64,000 nt of DNA from Sinomonas gamaensis (lineage in GTDB: Bacteria; Actinomycetota; Actinomycetes; Actinomycetales; Micrococcaceae): the NCBI RefSeq assembly GCF_005876955.1, contig NZ_SSCL01000003.1, forward strand, positions 362,676-426,675. Reading direction: 5' to 3'. Positions 25,690 to 34,047 of this stretch are shown piece by piece (the first letter of the stretch is position 1; each line of letters opens with the position of its first letter). The position numbers and the translations under genes were made by a program. The notes under the pieces were generated by a model. It made no database searches and was not told the DNA's origin. It saw nothing but the letters and a program-made list of their open reading frames with translations.

Positions 25690-27123
25690 GTGAGCACTGC
25701 CAGAATCCTGATCCTGGCGAGGCTGTTCTTCCGCTACTTTACGCGGAAGGCGCTTTCGGTCGGAGTCCTCAGATGCAGGCTCGCAAGGACCCTGCTCAGC
25801 CTCAGCGCTGTCGCAGGGGTCACGCTCCTGAGCGCGGTCGCAGCGTCGGTCTTCCACGACATGATTCCGGGAAAGCGCGAATTGTTCCTCGTCATGCAGG
25901 TCTCCACCGCCGGGGTCGTCTTCTGGACCTTCGTCGTCTTCATCTTCGTCAAGATCCTCTTCGTGAAGTCCGACCAGCTGATGCGCTACACGATGCTCCT
26001 TCCCGTGAGCCATCGCGAGCGGTCGGCGGCGCTCACGCTCTATGAGTTCTCCATGGTCGCCCTGAGTGTTGGCGTGCTCTTCCTGCCCCTTGCGATCGCA
26101 TGTCTCACGAGACTGGGAGCCGAAGCGATCCCTGCCATGGTCACGGGCATCTTCATGACCGCGGTGAGCGCGTATCTGGTGCTCTCGGTCCTGCACAATC
26201 TTGTGGCGCTCGCCCTCGAGGCGTTCGGCGGATCGCGGCTCGTTCACATCGTGACCCTCTCCCTCATGGCCGCGCTGACGCTCTGGTACAACGGCGCGTC
26301 ATTGACCCTCATCCGGGACATCACCGGGGACTATTTGCAAGGCAGCGTCGGGTTCCACCTGGTGAACCTGTTTCCCTTCCTGAGCGAGCAGGCGGGCTGG
26401 CCGATGGCGGCGGCGGCCTTTCTCACCCTGAGTGCAGTGCTGACGATCCTCGCCGCCTTCACCTCGCCCCGCATTTTCCCTCTTCCCCGTCGCTTCATCC
26501 GGGTCCCCGTACCGTTCGCCGGCCGGTCTCTCTGGCCGATGGTCGCTGCGCTCACCCGCCGCTCCGAGTGGTGGATCGCGGTCGGCGTGGCGTACGTCTG
26601 CAGCATCCTGCTCTGGCTGGAGGGGGACACGGCCTTCGCCTACTCGGCGCTCATCCTCCTCTCACAGGGCGTCTACGTTCACTCGGCCGCGAGCCGATTA
26701 CGCCTCATGCCGGGCTACACGAGGTCAGCGGGCAAGGAGGTCGCATACATGCTGATCGGACAGGCGATCGTCGTGGCCATCCATGCCCTACCAATCTCAC
26801 TGCTCGCAACCGTGCGCCCGGACGCGCTGGACGACCTCCGCACGGTGGGTCTCGCCCTGCTGAGCGGAGTCATCCTGACAACGCTCATCGCCATCGTGTT
26901 CGTCGCGGAGAACGACAGCCCGCTCGTTGTCTTCACCGGCTACGCCGTCTGCACCGGGACGCTTGTCTCGATCGGAGCGATGGTAGGCGTGCTCCAAGTG
27001 CCCGGACCGTGGCTCTGGTTCGCTGCCGCGTGCACACAAGTCCTCGCGGTCGTCTACTCCGTCGCGGGCATGAAACAGATCATGAGGTGGAAGCGTCATG
27101 AAGCGGCTGTTCCAGGTTCTTAA
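25690..27123 (+). CDS. ABC transporter permease-like membrane protein
   Basis: 477-aa multi-spanning protein with about 12 hydrophobic segments, the size and topology of ABC-2 permeases that act as both membrane halves. A conserved-looking cytoplasmic loop KSDQLMRYTMLLPVSHRERS follows the third helix, typical of such permeases. GTG at 25690 comes 5 bp after the ATPase stop. Its end overlaps the next gene by 26 bp. It is the probable partner of the ATPase; the substrate is unknown, with the upstream 28-aa peptide the natural candidate. Confidence 0.82.
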   Translation: MSTARILILARLFFRYFTRKALSVGVLRCRLARTLLSLSAVAGVTLLSAVAASVFHDMIPGKRELFLVMQVSTAGVVFWTFVVFIFVKILFVKSDQLMRYTMLLPVSHRERSAALTLYEFSMVALSVGVLFLPLAIACLTRLGAEAIPAMVTGIFMTAVSAYLVLSVLHNLVALALEAFGGSRLVHIVTLSLMAALTLWYNGASLTLIRDITGDYLQGSVGFHLVNLFPFLSEQAGWPMAAAAFLTLSAVLTILAAFTSPRIFPLPRRFIRVPVPFAGRSLWPMVAALTRRSEWWIAVGVAYVCSILLWLEGDTAFAYSALILLSQGVYVHSAASRLRLMPGYTRSAGKEVAYMLIGQAIVVAIHALPISLLATVRPDALDDLRTVGLALLSGVILTTLIAIVFVAENDSPLVVFTGYAVCTGTLVSIGAMVGVLQVPGPWLWFAAACTQVLAVVYSVAGMKQIMRWKRHEAAVPGS

Positions 27124-27421
27124 TGCAGTGCTGGCCGGGTTCGTCGGAGCTCTTCTCCTCGCCACGGCGTCAATCCTCATGCTCATGTTCTCTACGCGGG
27201 CGCCCGGCACGCGTGCAGTCGGTCTCTTCGGCGGAGTGCTCTTTCAGGCCGCCGACCGCTCCGACGGCTCGATGACCCTCGAGCTCGGGGTCGAGAACTG
27301 GACTGGCTTCGTGGTGCTGTGGGTTGTGCTGTCGGTGCTGGCCTTCGTCTCGATGCTGATGTTCGGCTGGCTCCGCCGCTACCGGGAGGGTCTGGCCGCG
27401 AACAGGCCCGATCTGGAGTGA
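27098..27421 (+). CDS. Small membrane protein of the ABC operon
   Basis: 107-aa protein with two helices (AVLAGFVGALLLATASILMLM and VVLWVVLSVLAFVSMLMFGW) separated by an extracytoplasmic-looking loop of about 40 residues, and a basic tail. ATG at 27098 lies inside the permease end, so translation is coupled. I do not recognise the family. It may be an accessory subunit or immunity protein of the transporter. Confidence 0.7.
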   Translation: MKRLFQVLNAVLAGFVGALLLATASILMLMFSTRAPGTRAVGLFGGVLFQAADRSDGSMTLELGVENWTGFVVLWVVLSVLAFVSMLMFGWLRRYREGLAANRPDLE

Positions 27422-27460
27422 GCCCGCAGTGGTTCCAACGCTCCGCTTCGGCAAACATCC

Positions 27461-27520
27461 ATCGACTGCTCCATAACTGTCGTTATGAGGCCCGAAAACG
27501 ACAGTTATGGAGCAGTCGAT
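27461..27520. repeat. Perfect 24-bp inverted repeat
   Basis: Arms 27461-27484 and 27497-27520 are exact reverse complements over 24 bp around a 12-nt loop (ATGAGGCCCGAA). It lies between convergent genes, so it can act as a terminator, yet it is much longer than the other terminators here and moderately AT-rich. There is no U-tract. It may be a member of a dispersed intergenic repeat family or a relic of a mobile element. Confidence 0.9.
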
Positions 27521-27525
27521 CGGGG

Positions 27526-28359
27526 TCAGTGGCCGAAGCTCAGGGGATCGGCAGCGGCCGGGCCGGTCCCGTCGAGGCCGTCCAGGCTTTTGATCTCCTC
27601 GGGCGTCAGGTCGAAGTCGAATACCGCGAGGTTCGCGGCCAGTCGCTCGCGCGAGGCAGACTTCGGGATCGCCACGAGCCCTTGCTGAGTGTGCCACCGC
27701 AAGACCGCTTGCGCCGGCGTCACGCCGTGGGCCTCCGCCACGGCGACCACGGCGGGCTCCGACAGGAGATCCTGGCCCCGGCCGATCGGGCTGTAGGATT
27801 CGGTCACGATCGCGTGGCCGCCGTGGAAGGCTCGGGCCTCATGCTGCACCCAGTACGGGCTCAGCTGGATCTGGTTGACGTCGGGGCCCACGCCCGTCGA
27901 CGAGATGAGCTCCTCCAGATGCTGAGGGGTGAAGTTGGAGACGCCGATCGAGCGGACTTTCCCCTCGTCGCGCAGCTCGAGGAGACCCTCCCACGCCTGG
28001 ACGTAGGTGCCCTGATCGGGGTTCGGCCAGTGGATCAGGAACAGGTCGAGATACTCAAGACCGAGCCGACGCACGCTGTTCTCCCACGCCTCGCGCACGC
28101 CCTTGACGCTGTGCCATTCGCGGTTGAACTTCGTGGTGACGAAGACGTCCTCGCGGGGAATCCCCGAGCGCCGGATGCCGTCGCCGACGCCCTTCTCGTT
28201 CCGATAGTTCTCGGCCGTATCGACGTGCCGGTACCCCAGGTCGAACGCCGTCTCGACGACATCCGCAACCTCGGCATCATCAAGGGGCCACGTGCCGAGG
28301 CCGATCTGGGGAATGCTATGACCGGACGCGAGCGTGATCAGCGGAGCGGTGGAAGTCAT
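27526..28359 (-). CDS. Aldo/keto reductase
   Basis: 277-aa NADPH-dependent oxidoreductase of the AKR5 (2,5-diketo-gluconate reductase-like) group. The catalytic tetrad is visible: Asp in HVDTAENYRNE, Tyr in the same segment, Lys in VTTKFNRE and His in LIHWPNP. The C-terminal cofactor motif is AIPKSASRERLAANL. ATG at 28359 follows a GGGG-rich site. The MFS exporter gene ends just upstream, about 10 bp away, so both may be in one unit. The natural carbonyl substrate cannot be inferred. Confidence 0.92.
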   Translation of the reverse strand: MTSTAPLITLASGHSIPQIGLGTWPLDDAEVADVVETAFDLGYRHVDTAENYRNEKGVGDGIRRSGIPREDVFVTTKFNREWHSVKGVREAWENSVRRLGLEYLDLFLIHWPNPDQGTYVQAWEGLLELRDEGKVRSIGVSNFTPQHLEELISSTGVGPDVNQIQLSPYWVQHEARAFHGGHAIVTESYSPIGRGQDLLSEPAVVAVAEAHGVTPAQAVLRWHTQQGLVAIPKSASRERLAANLAVFDFDLTPEEIKSLDGLDGTGPAAADPLSFGH

Positions 28360-28368
28360 GCCCCCACC

Positions 28369-29898
28369 TTAGGGGCGCTCCGCCTCCTGCCGCGAGACAT
28401 TGTCAGCTGCTTCGCGTTCGGCGGGGGCCTGCGGTGCGCCAGCCGGCGCCTGCTTGATCTTCGCGAAGAAGAACGCGACGATGCAGCCCAACGCGATCAC
28501 ACAGGCGGGAAGCAGGACTGACTCGGCCATCGCCGTCGAGAACCCGCTCTGGAGGAACGATGGCAGCTGGCCCGCAGCGAGGGCGCTTCCGTTCGTTGCC
28601 CCTCCCCCGGGTCGCGCGGGGAGGTCGGCTGCGAGCCGGGCCTCGATCAGGGCGGCGATCGCGGAGCTGCCCAGCACGCCGCCGATCTGCCGCGTGGTGT
28701 TGTAGATGCCCGAGCCAGCCCCTGCCAGCTGGGGCGGCAGGTTGCGCGTGGCGAGCGTCGCGAGCGGGCCCCAGATGCCGGCGTTCGCCAGGCCGAGGAC
28801 CGCTCCGGGGATGAGCAGCATCCAGATTGGCTGGTCCGGCGTGAGGAGCACGGAGTAGAGGAAGAGCGCAACGACGAAGAGGAACATGCCGCCGATGTTC
28901 ATGACCTTGGCGTGACCGCGGTCCACGAACTTCCCGGCCACCGGGGCGAGGCCGCCGGACAGGACGGCCATCGGAATCATCATGAGGGCCGATTGGGTGG
29001 GCGTCATGCCGCGCACGAGCTGGTAGTAGAAGATGGTCGGCAGTCCGAACGACGTCACGGTGAAGCCGACGGTGGTGATGCCGAGGTTCGCGAGGGAGAA
29101 GTTCCGATCACGGAACAGGCCGAGCGGCACGAGCGGCTCGGCCTTGTTGAAGGCCTGCCAGACGACGAAGAGCGCCATGACGACGATGCCGGAAATGATC
29201 AGGCCCCACACGCTGATCGGCCCGGTGATGGTGCCCCAGGAGTAGGTCTGCCCCTCCTGGATGCCAAATACGATGAGGAACATCGCGATACCGCTCAGGG
29301 CAACCCCGAGCCAGTCGAAGCGGTGGGCGTGGGTCTTGAGCGTCGGCACGAGCCGCCAGGCGAGGATGAAGCCCACGATGCCGACCGGGACGTTGACGAA
29401 GAACACCCACTCCCAGCCGAAGCCGTCCACGAGGAGGCCGCCGAGAATCGGGCCGACAAGCATGGCGACACCCGCCGTCGAGCCCCAGATGCTCATGGCG
29501 GCACCGCGGCGGTCGGGCGGGAAGATGCGGGTGATGACCGCCATCGTCTGGGGAGTCATGAGGCCCGCCCCGAGTCCCTGCACCACACGGGCTGCGATGA
29601 GCGAGGCGATGCTTCCCGAGAGGCCGCACCACAGGGAGGCGAGGGTGAAGATCACGAGGCCCGTGAGGTACATGTTCTTCGGGCCGAAGCGGTCGCCGAG
29701 GCGCCCCGTGATGAGCAGGGGGACCACATACGCGAGGAGGTAGGCGCTGGTCACCCAGATGACCTCGTTGATGTCAGCACCGATGCCGCGCATGATAGCC
29801 GGATTCGCGACCGACACGATGGTCGTGTCGATGAGGATCATGAAGAACCCGATGACCAAGGACCAGAGGGCGGCCCACGGCCGTTCTATCTTTTCCAC
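28369..29898 (-). CDS. DHA2-family MFS multidrug exporter (EmrB/QacA type)
   Basis: 509-aa drug:proton antiporter with 14 predicted helices. Diagnostic segments are the N-terminal FFMILIDTTIVSVANPAIM, GRLGDRFGPKNMYLTGL (motif A), the RVVQGLGAGLMTPQTMAVI helix and WVFFVNVPVGIVGF, all typical of the EmrB/QacA group. The C-terminus is a short charged tail. It stands 72 bp after the ankyrin gene on the same strand. Substrates are likely lipophilic cations or antibiotics, but which is unknown. No TetR or MarR regulator is adjacent. Confidence 0.93.
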   Translation of the reverse strand: MEKIERPWAALWSLVIGFFMILIDTTIVSVANPAIMRGIGADINEVIWVTSAYLLAYVVPLLITGRLGDRFGPKNMYLTGLVIFTLASLWCGLSGSIASLIAARVVQGLGAGLMTPQTMAVITRIFPPDRRGAAMSIWGSTAGVAMLVGPILGGLLVDGFGWEWVFFVNVPVGIVGFILAWRLVPTLKTHAHRFDWLGVALSGIAMFLIVFGIQEGQTYSWGTITGPISVWGLIISGIVVMALFVVWQAFNKAEPLVPLGLFRDRNFSLANLGITTVGFTVTSFGLPTIFYYQLVRGMTPTQSALMMIPMAVLSGGLAPVAGKFVDRGHAKVMNIGGMFLFVVALFLYSVLLTPDQPIWMLLIPGAVLGLANAGIWGPLATLATRNLPPQLAGAGSGIYNTTRQIGGVLGSSAIAALIEARLAADLPARPGGGATNGSALAAGQLPSFLQSGFSTAMAESVLLPACVIALGCIVAFFFAKIKQAPAGAPQAPAEREAADNVSRQEAERP

Positions 29899-29970
29899 CG
29901 GACTAGAGTCTCACTTCCTGAGGACAGGCACAGTCCGCAGGAGTCCGTCACGAGGAATCCGAGACGAAGC

Positions 29971-30378
29971 TCACAGACTGAAGCGTTGGAGCAGCTCGTT
30001 CCGGCCGAACATCTGCGCGGCCTGACGGGCTGAGGGGGTGCCGGCGTCGGGATCAGCGCCGAGTTCGAGGAGCACGTCGACTACATCGGTGTACCCCTTG
30101 AAGACGGCACCCGCGAGCGGCGTCTGGCCGCGGTCGTTGGGTGCCTGGACGTCGGCGCCGTGCTCGCCGAGAAGGCGCACGACGCCCGCGTGGCCGTGGT
30201 AGGCCGCGAGCATGATGAGCGAATCGCCCGCCTGGTTGGCGAGCGACGACGGCGCGCCCGCCTCGAGGTAGGCCCGCAACGTGGGCTCGTCCCCGGCACG
30301 GGCGGCGTCGAACAGGCGGGACGCGAGCTCGACGACGTCGTCGTCCGGTCGGCCGGCTTCGGGCTGGGTCTCGGTCAT
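29971..30378 (-). CDS. Ankyrin-repeat protein
   Basis: 135-aa soluble protein with three to four ankyrin repeats: a degenerate first unit near 20-50, then GDSLIMLAAYHGHAGVVRLL and GQTPLAGAVFKGYTDVVDVL. ATG at 30378 is preceded by AGGGAGAA; an ATG/GTG at 30399 would overlap the ygfZ stop but lacks a site. The protein ends with a short helix rather than another domain. Short ankyrin proteins beside catalase or exporters are common in actinobacteria, and their partner is unknown. It directly follows ygfZ. Confidence 0.9.
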   Translation of the reverse strand: MTETQPEAGRPDDDVVELASRLFDAARAGDEPTLRAYLEAGAPSSLANQAGDSLIMLAAYHGHAGVVRLLGEHGADVQAPNDRGQTPLAGAVFKGYTDVVDVLLELGADPDAGTPSARQAAQMFGRNELLQRFSL

Positions 30379-30395
30379 GGCTTCTCCCTGATCGG

Positions 30396-31532
30396 TCACG
30401 GGTGGCGCAGGAGGCCTGAGGGCCGCTGGACGACCTGCCCCGCGTCTGGCGCGACGATGGTCTCCTGGGCGGCGGCGTACTCCTCGCCCTCTGCCTCGCC
30501 CTTCACCACGAGGGTCGTCGAAGGATCCGTGTTCCGCTTGACGACGGCGAGCGCCACGGGGCCCATTTCATAGTGCAGCGCCGCCGAGGTGACCCGCCCG
30601 ACGGGCTTCATTGCGCCGTCGTCCGTTGTGAGGAACACAGGGCTGCCGATCGCGGGCAGGGTGTGCGCGGAACCGTCCAGCTGGAGCATGACAAGGCGCC
30701 GCGGAGGGTGGCCGAGGTTGTGCACGCGCGCGACCGTCTCCTGGCCCTTGTAGCAGCCCTTGGCGAGATGCACCGCGGTCCGGAGGAGGTCGAGCTCGTG
30801 GGGGATCACCTTGTCATCGGTCTCGAACCCGACGCGCGGCCGCCACGCGGCGATGCGCAGCGCGTCGGCGGCCATGGCCCCGGCGAGCCCGATCCCCTCG
30901 GCGTCGAGCAGCTCCGCGGCCTCCTCAAGCCGGTCCGCCGGCACCAGGTGCTCGAACCACGGGCGCTCAAGTCCGGGATGCCTGTCCTCGGGAATCACCG
31001 CGTAGCTGTACCCGCCGGGCACAACGTGCGGCCAGGGATCCTGCCACACAGGGCCAGCGCCGGGAATGTCCGTCAGGCCGTCGAGTCGCCGGGTCGCTCC
31101 CAGGACGCCCCATGCCTCGCTCACGTTCGCCACCTCGACGCGCAGCATGAAGCGCATCGAATCGAGCCACGCGGCCAGCCCTTCCGCCTCGGCAGCCTCG
31201 ACGAGGAGCCAGGCCCGCTCGCCGTCGTCGACGATCCGTGCGTCGTACTCGATCCGCCCTTGGACGCTCAGCAGGAGCAGCTCAGCGGACTCCCCCGGCA
31301 CGAGCCCCGCGACCTGCTGGGACGAGAGCGTGGTGAGCCAGGTGAGGCGGTCGGGGCCAGCGACCGTCACCACACCGCGGAACGAGAGGTCGACGGCGGC
31401 CCGGCCTTCCGCGAGGGCGCGCTGCTCGCGCACGGGGTCGCCGTAGTGCGCCGCCACGCCGGAATCGGCGCCGGACGCTGCGACCGCCCCGGGGCGAGAG
31501 AGGAGGGGTGAAACGAAGCTCATAGAAGCCAT
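30396..31532 (-). CDS. ygfZ: Folate-binding YgfZ/GcvT-like protein
   Basis: About 378-aa member of the YgfZ family, which uses folate to help assemble or repair iron-sulfur clusters. The signature KGCYKGQETVAR with its conserved cysteine is present, and the N-terminal part is GcvT-like (VDLSFRGVVTVAGPDRLTWL). ATG at 31532 (MASMSFVS) or 31523 are both possible starts; neither has a strong ribosome-binding site. Sequence upstream of 31532 in this frame lacks similarity and overlaps the next gene, so it is excluded. Confidence 0.88.
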   Translation of the reverse strand: MASMSFVSPLLSRPGAVAASGADSGVAAHYGDPVREQRALAEGRAAVDLSFRGVVTVAGPDRLTWLTTLSSQQVAGLVPGESAELLLLSVQGRIEYDARIVDDGERAWLLVEAAEAEGLAAWLDSMRFMLRVEVANVSEAWGVLGATRRLDGLTDIPGAGPVWQDPWPHVVPGGYSYAVIPEDRHPGLERPWFEHLVPADRLEEAAELLDAEGIGLAGAMAADALRIAAWRPRVGFETDDKVIPHELDLLRTAVHLAKGCYKGQETVARVHNLGHPPRRLVMLQLDGSAHTLPAIGSPVFLTTDDGAMKPVGRVTSAALHYEMGPVALAVVKRNTDPSTTLVVKGEAEGEEYAAAQETIVAPDAGQVVQRPSGLLRHP

Positions 31533-31563
31533 AACGTCGAACAGGTCCGATTCAGTCCGGAAG

Positions 31564-32193
31564 TCACTCAGTGGGCTGCTGATGGTTCTCCGGCGGCGCC
31601 ACGCGACGCAGGATGGCCGAGGCATGAGGCGCAAGCGGGGTCCCGCCCGAGGCGACGTCCCAGCGCCAGAACAAGTCGCCGTTGACCAGCCCGAAGATCC
31701 TGGTGGCCGCCGAATAGTCGCGGCTGTGGGCGCCGCGGAGCACCGCATCCGTGCTCAAGTGGATCTGCGGCCCCTTGATCTGCCCGTAGTAGAGCTCCGC
31801 AATCCCGCCCGGATGCAGGACGCTCACCACGATGTCGAACCCGCCGTCGGTGTTCCTGAGGGCTTCGACCTCGTCTGCCGACTTGTAGGCGGGGACAATG
31901 TCCGCCGGCGCCAAGCCCGGGCCGCCGTCCGCGTCCTGAAGCGGCCGGTCCAGCTGCCAGAAGCCCGTCTCGACGGAGAGCGGCCTCAGGCGTGTGCCGT
32001 TCTCGTCGCAGAGCCAGCTCTCGGCGGTGTATTCGAGATACGGGAAGCCATGGTGGGCAAAGGTGACGTGCTGCCCGAAGTGCTCATCTCCGGCTTCCCC
32101 CGCGCCGAGACGCCCGCGCCCTTCCCACTCGCCGATCAGCCACGACAGTGGGACCAGTTCGGGAGTGAGTCCTGTGGGGATCTCAATGGGCAC
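31564..32193 (-). CDS. FABP-like / nitrobindin-family heme-binding protein
   Basis: 209-aa beta-barrel protein of the THAP4/nitrobindin-like (UPF0678, FABP) family known from mycobacteria and Arthrobacter. Family features are LSWLIGEWEGRGRL at the N-terminus, the FAHHGFPYLEY strand and a final conserved histidine/proline segment. Proteins of this family bind ferric heme and react with nitric oxide or peroxynitrite. GTG at 32193 (VPIEIPTG) is chosen; no ATG starts in this frame near the conserved N-terminus. It is 13 bp after a small membrane-protein gene. Confidence 0.85.
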   Translation of the reverse strand: MPIEIPTGLTPELVPLSWLIGEWEGRGRLGAGEAGDEHFGQHVTFAHHGFPYLEYTAESWLCDENGTRLRPLSVETGFWQLDRPLQDADGGPGLAPADIVPAYKSADEVEALRNTDGGFDIVVSVLHPGGIAELYYGQIKGPQIHLSTDAVLRGAHSRDYSAATRIFGLVNGDLFWRWDVASGGTPLAPHASAILRRVAPPENHQQPTE

Positions 32194-32206
32194 AGCGGGC
32201 TCCGCG

Positions 32207-32329
32207 TCAGCGCTGGCCGCGGAAGAGGCCGAGGATGGCGTAGACGGCGAACCACGCCATGGAGATGCCGGCGATGACAAGGAGGACGAGGAACAGGATT
32301 TCCCAGGCAAGAACAGACATAGCGCCCAT
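32207..32329 (-). CDS. Small single-span membrane protein
   Basis: A 40-aa protein (MGAMSVLAWEILFLVLLVIA and a tail ending RGQR) with one hydrophobic helix and a basic end. TTAGGAG precedes the ATG at 32329 by 6 nt and overlaps the stop of the upstream membrane protein, so the genes are coupled. It is too short for ordinary gene finding. I believe similar proteins occur next to the FABP-like gene in relatives, but this was not checked. Function unknown. Confidence 0.7.
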   Translation of the reverse strand: MGAMSVLAWEILFLVLLVIAGISMAWFAVYAILGLFRGQR

Positions 32330-32337
32330 CGTAGCTC

Positions 32338-33084
32338 CTAATAGATAAGGAGCTTGTCGATGAAGTAGGCGAGCGAACCGACGGCGAGCACGGGCCCGAG
32401 GGCAAGCGCGACAAGGCCCGTTCTGGGCATGGGCCGGGAGCGTGTCCGGTTCAGACGGCGCACCGCGGCGAGGACCGCTCCGATGAGGGCGCCTGTCGCT
32501 GTGGCGGGAATCACGGCGACGTCGGTGAGGACGAGGGCCGCAAGCGGTGCCGCGAGGCCTGCGAAGACGATGGCCAGAGGCGCAACGATCGTGTCCGGCC
32601 AGTTGATGGCGCCCACGAGGAGGGCGACGGCCGTGCTGATGCCCGCCACGAGCAGCATCGAACCCATGCCGGTGAACCGGGCCGTGGCGATCCAGCCTGC
32701 GCCCAGGCTGCACAGGAGCACTCCCGCGCTCGCGCCGAGGGTGGATTCGAGCCGGTGGCTCTGCCCGGTGCCGCGCAGGAGCTGCACCACGATGACCGCC
32801 ATGATGCCCACCGCGACAACGGCGGGAGTCCACTCGAGGTACTCGGGTCCCTTGACGGCGGCTGCTGAGAGGCCGGCCGCCGCACCCGCGAGCGCGAGGA
32901 TGATCCCGTTGGTCCGCTTCGCCGGGATTCCGAGGAACGTGGGCCAGCACAACCCGGCTGCAATCGAGAGGACGACAGCGACTGCGGCCTGCGCAAAAGG
33001 CCCACCGAGGCTGGACGCGACGAGGGCGGCGGTTCCCACAACGCCGATGCCTGCAGCCGCCGCGCCGCCGATCCACGTCTTCAC
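32338..33084 (-). CDS. Hypothetical integral membrane protein
   Basis: 248-aa protein with about eight hydrophobic helices, many small residues and a short charged loop (RRLNRTRSRPMPRTG) before the last helix. I cannot assign a family; it resembles small actinobacterial permease-like proteins. ATG at 33084 follows GAAAGGATGGCAGCG. It is divergent from the GlnR-like regulator, 89 bp away, and leads a unit with the small membrane protein and the FABP-like gene. Confidence 0.75.
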   Translation of the reverse strand: MKTWIGGAAAAGIGVVGTAALVASSLGGPFAQAAVAVVLSIAAGLCWPTFLGIPAKRTNGIILALAGAAAGLSAAAVKGPEYLEWTPAVVAVGIMAVIVVQLLRGTGQSHRLESTLGASAGVLLCSLGAGWIATARFTGMGSMLLVAGISTAVALLVGAINWPDTIVAPLAIVFAGLAAPLAALVLTDVAVIPATATGALIGAVLAAVRRLNRTRSRPMPRTGLVALALGPVLAVGSLAYFIDKLLIY

Positions 33085-33173
33085 GCTGCCATCCTTTCAC
33101 AGGCGTCCCCGTATAATCGTCCGCATCAGTACGACCTGCCCGACGCTGTGCAGCCTGCTCTTCGGGAGGACCC

Positions 33174-33869
33174 ATGTCGCACATCCTGCTGCTGACCAAC
33201 AGCCGAGGCTCTTCGGTCGAGGTCCTTCCTGCCCTCGAACTTCTGAACCATCAGGTTCACATCCTGCCCGCCGAGCCCACCGCCCTGCTCGACGCCGACC
33301 CGGCCGACGTCATCTTCCTCGACGCCCGGAAGGATCTCGTGGGGGCGCGCTCCCTGACGCAGCTCCTCAAGGCCACCGGGCTCAGCTCCCCCCTTCTGCT
33401 CATCCTCACGGAGGGCGGGATGGCAGCGGTCTCCGCCGCCTGGGCGGTGGATGACATCGTGCTCGAATCCGCGGGGCCCGCGGAGATCGAGGCCCGCATC
33501 CGGCTGGCGATCTCGCGCACGGCCCACGTCGAGGAGCCCGAGACGGAGATCCGCGCCGCCGGCGTGGTGATCGACGAAGCGAGTTACACCGCTAGGGTCA
33601 ACGGCGAAGCGCTCAACCTCACCTTCAAGGAATTCGAGCTCCTGAAGTACCTCGCGCAGCATCCTGGACGCGTCTTCACGCGCCAGCAGCTGCTCACCGA
33701 AGTGTGGGGCTACGACTATTACGGCGGCACGCGCACCGTGGACGTTCACGTCCGCCGACTGCGCGCCAAGCTGGGACCCGACCACGAGGGTCTCATCGGA
33801 ACGGTGCGCAATGTGGGCTACCGGCTCACGCTCACCCGCCTCACCGAGGACGAACTCAGCGACGCCTGA
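33174..33869 (+). CDS. GlnR-like orphan winged-helix response regulator
   Basis: 231-aa OmpR-type regulator. The receiver domain keeps an Asp at position 50 ([11 protein letters not shown]) but lacks the acidic pair near the N-terminus (HILLLTNS) and the usual switch lysine, as in atypical GlnR-type receivers, which may work without phosphorylation. The C-terminal winged helix ([34 protein letters not shown]) is standard. No kinase is adjacent. It is followed by a strong terminator and mshD. Nitrogen control is suggested by similarity to GlnR only. Confidence 0.85.
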   Translation: MSHILLLTNSRGSSVEVLPALELLNHQVHILPAEPTALLDADPADVIFLDARKDLVGARSLTQLLKATGLSSPLLLILTEGGMAAVSAAWAVDDIVLESAGPAEIEARIRLAISRTAHVEEPETEIRAAGVVIDEASYTARVNGEALNLTFKEFELLKYLAQHPGRVFTRQQLLTEVWGYDYYGGTRTVDVHVRRLRAKLGPDHEGLIGTVRNVGYRLTLTRLTEDELSDA

Positions 33870-33873
33870 CGAG

Positions 33874-33909
33874 GAAGGGCCTCGCATCCGGTTGGATGCG
33901 AGGCCCTTC
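33874..33909 (+). terminator. Terminator after the GlnR-like gene
   Basis: A perfect 16-bp stem (33874-33889 with 33894-33909) with tetraloop GGTT, followed by TCGTCTCTG, 4 bp past the stop codon. Confidence 0.85.
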
Positions 33910-34047
33910 TCGTCTCTGTGGAGGACATACGGGTCGAACGTATCGCGGCCACCCCACTGGTGGATCCCCCTCGTGCGGCCTGCCCGGCCGCGGGTTCCCC
34001 ACTCTACACAAGCGTGTCCCGGCGGGCAAAACCGCTAGCCTAGCTTC

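Noticed and set aside
27461..27520. Insertion-sequence end
   Set aside because: No transposase, no target duplication and no matching end on the left side of the patch were found.
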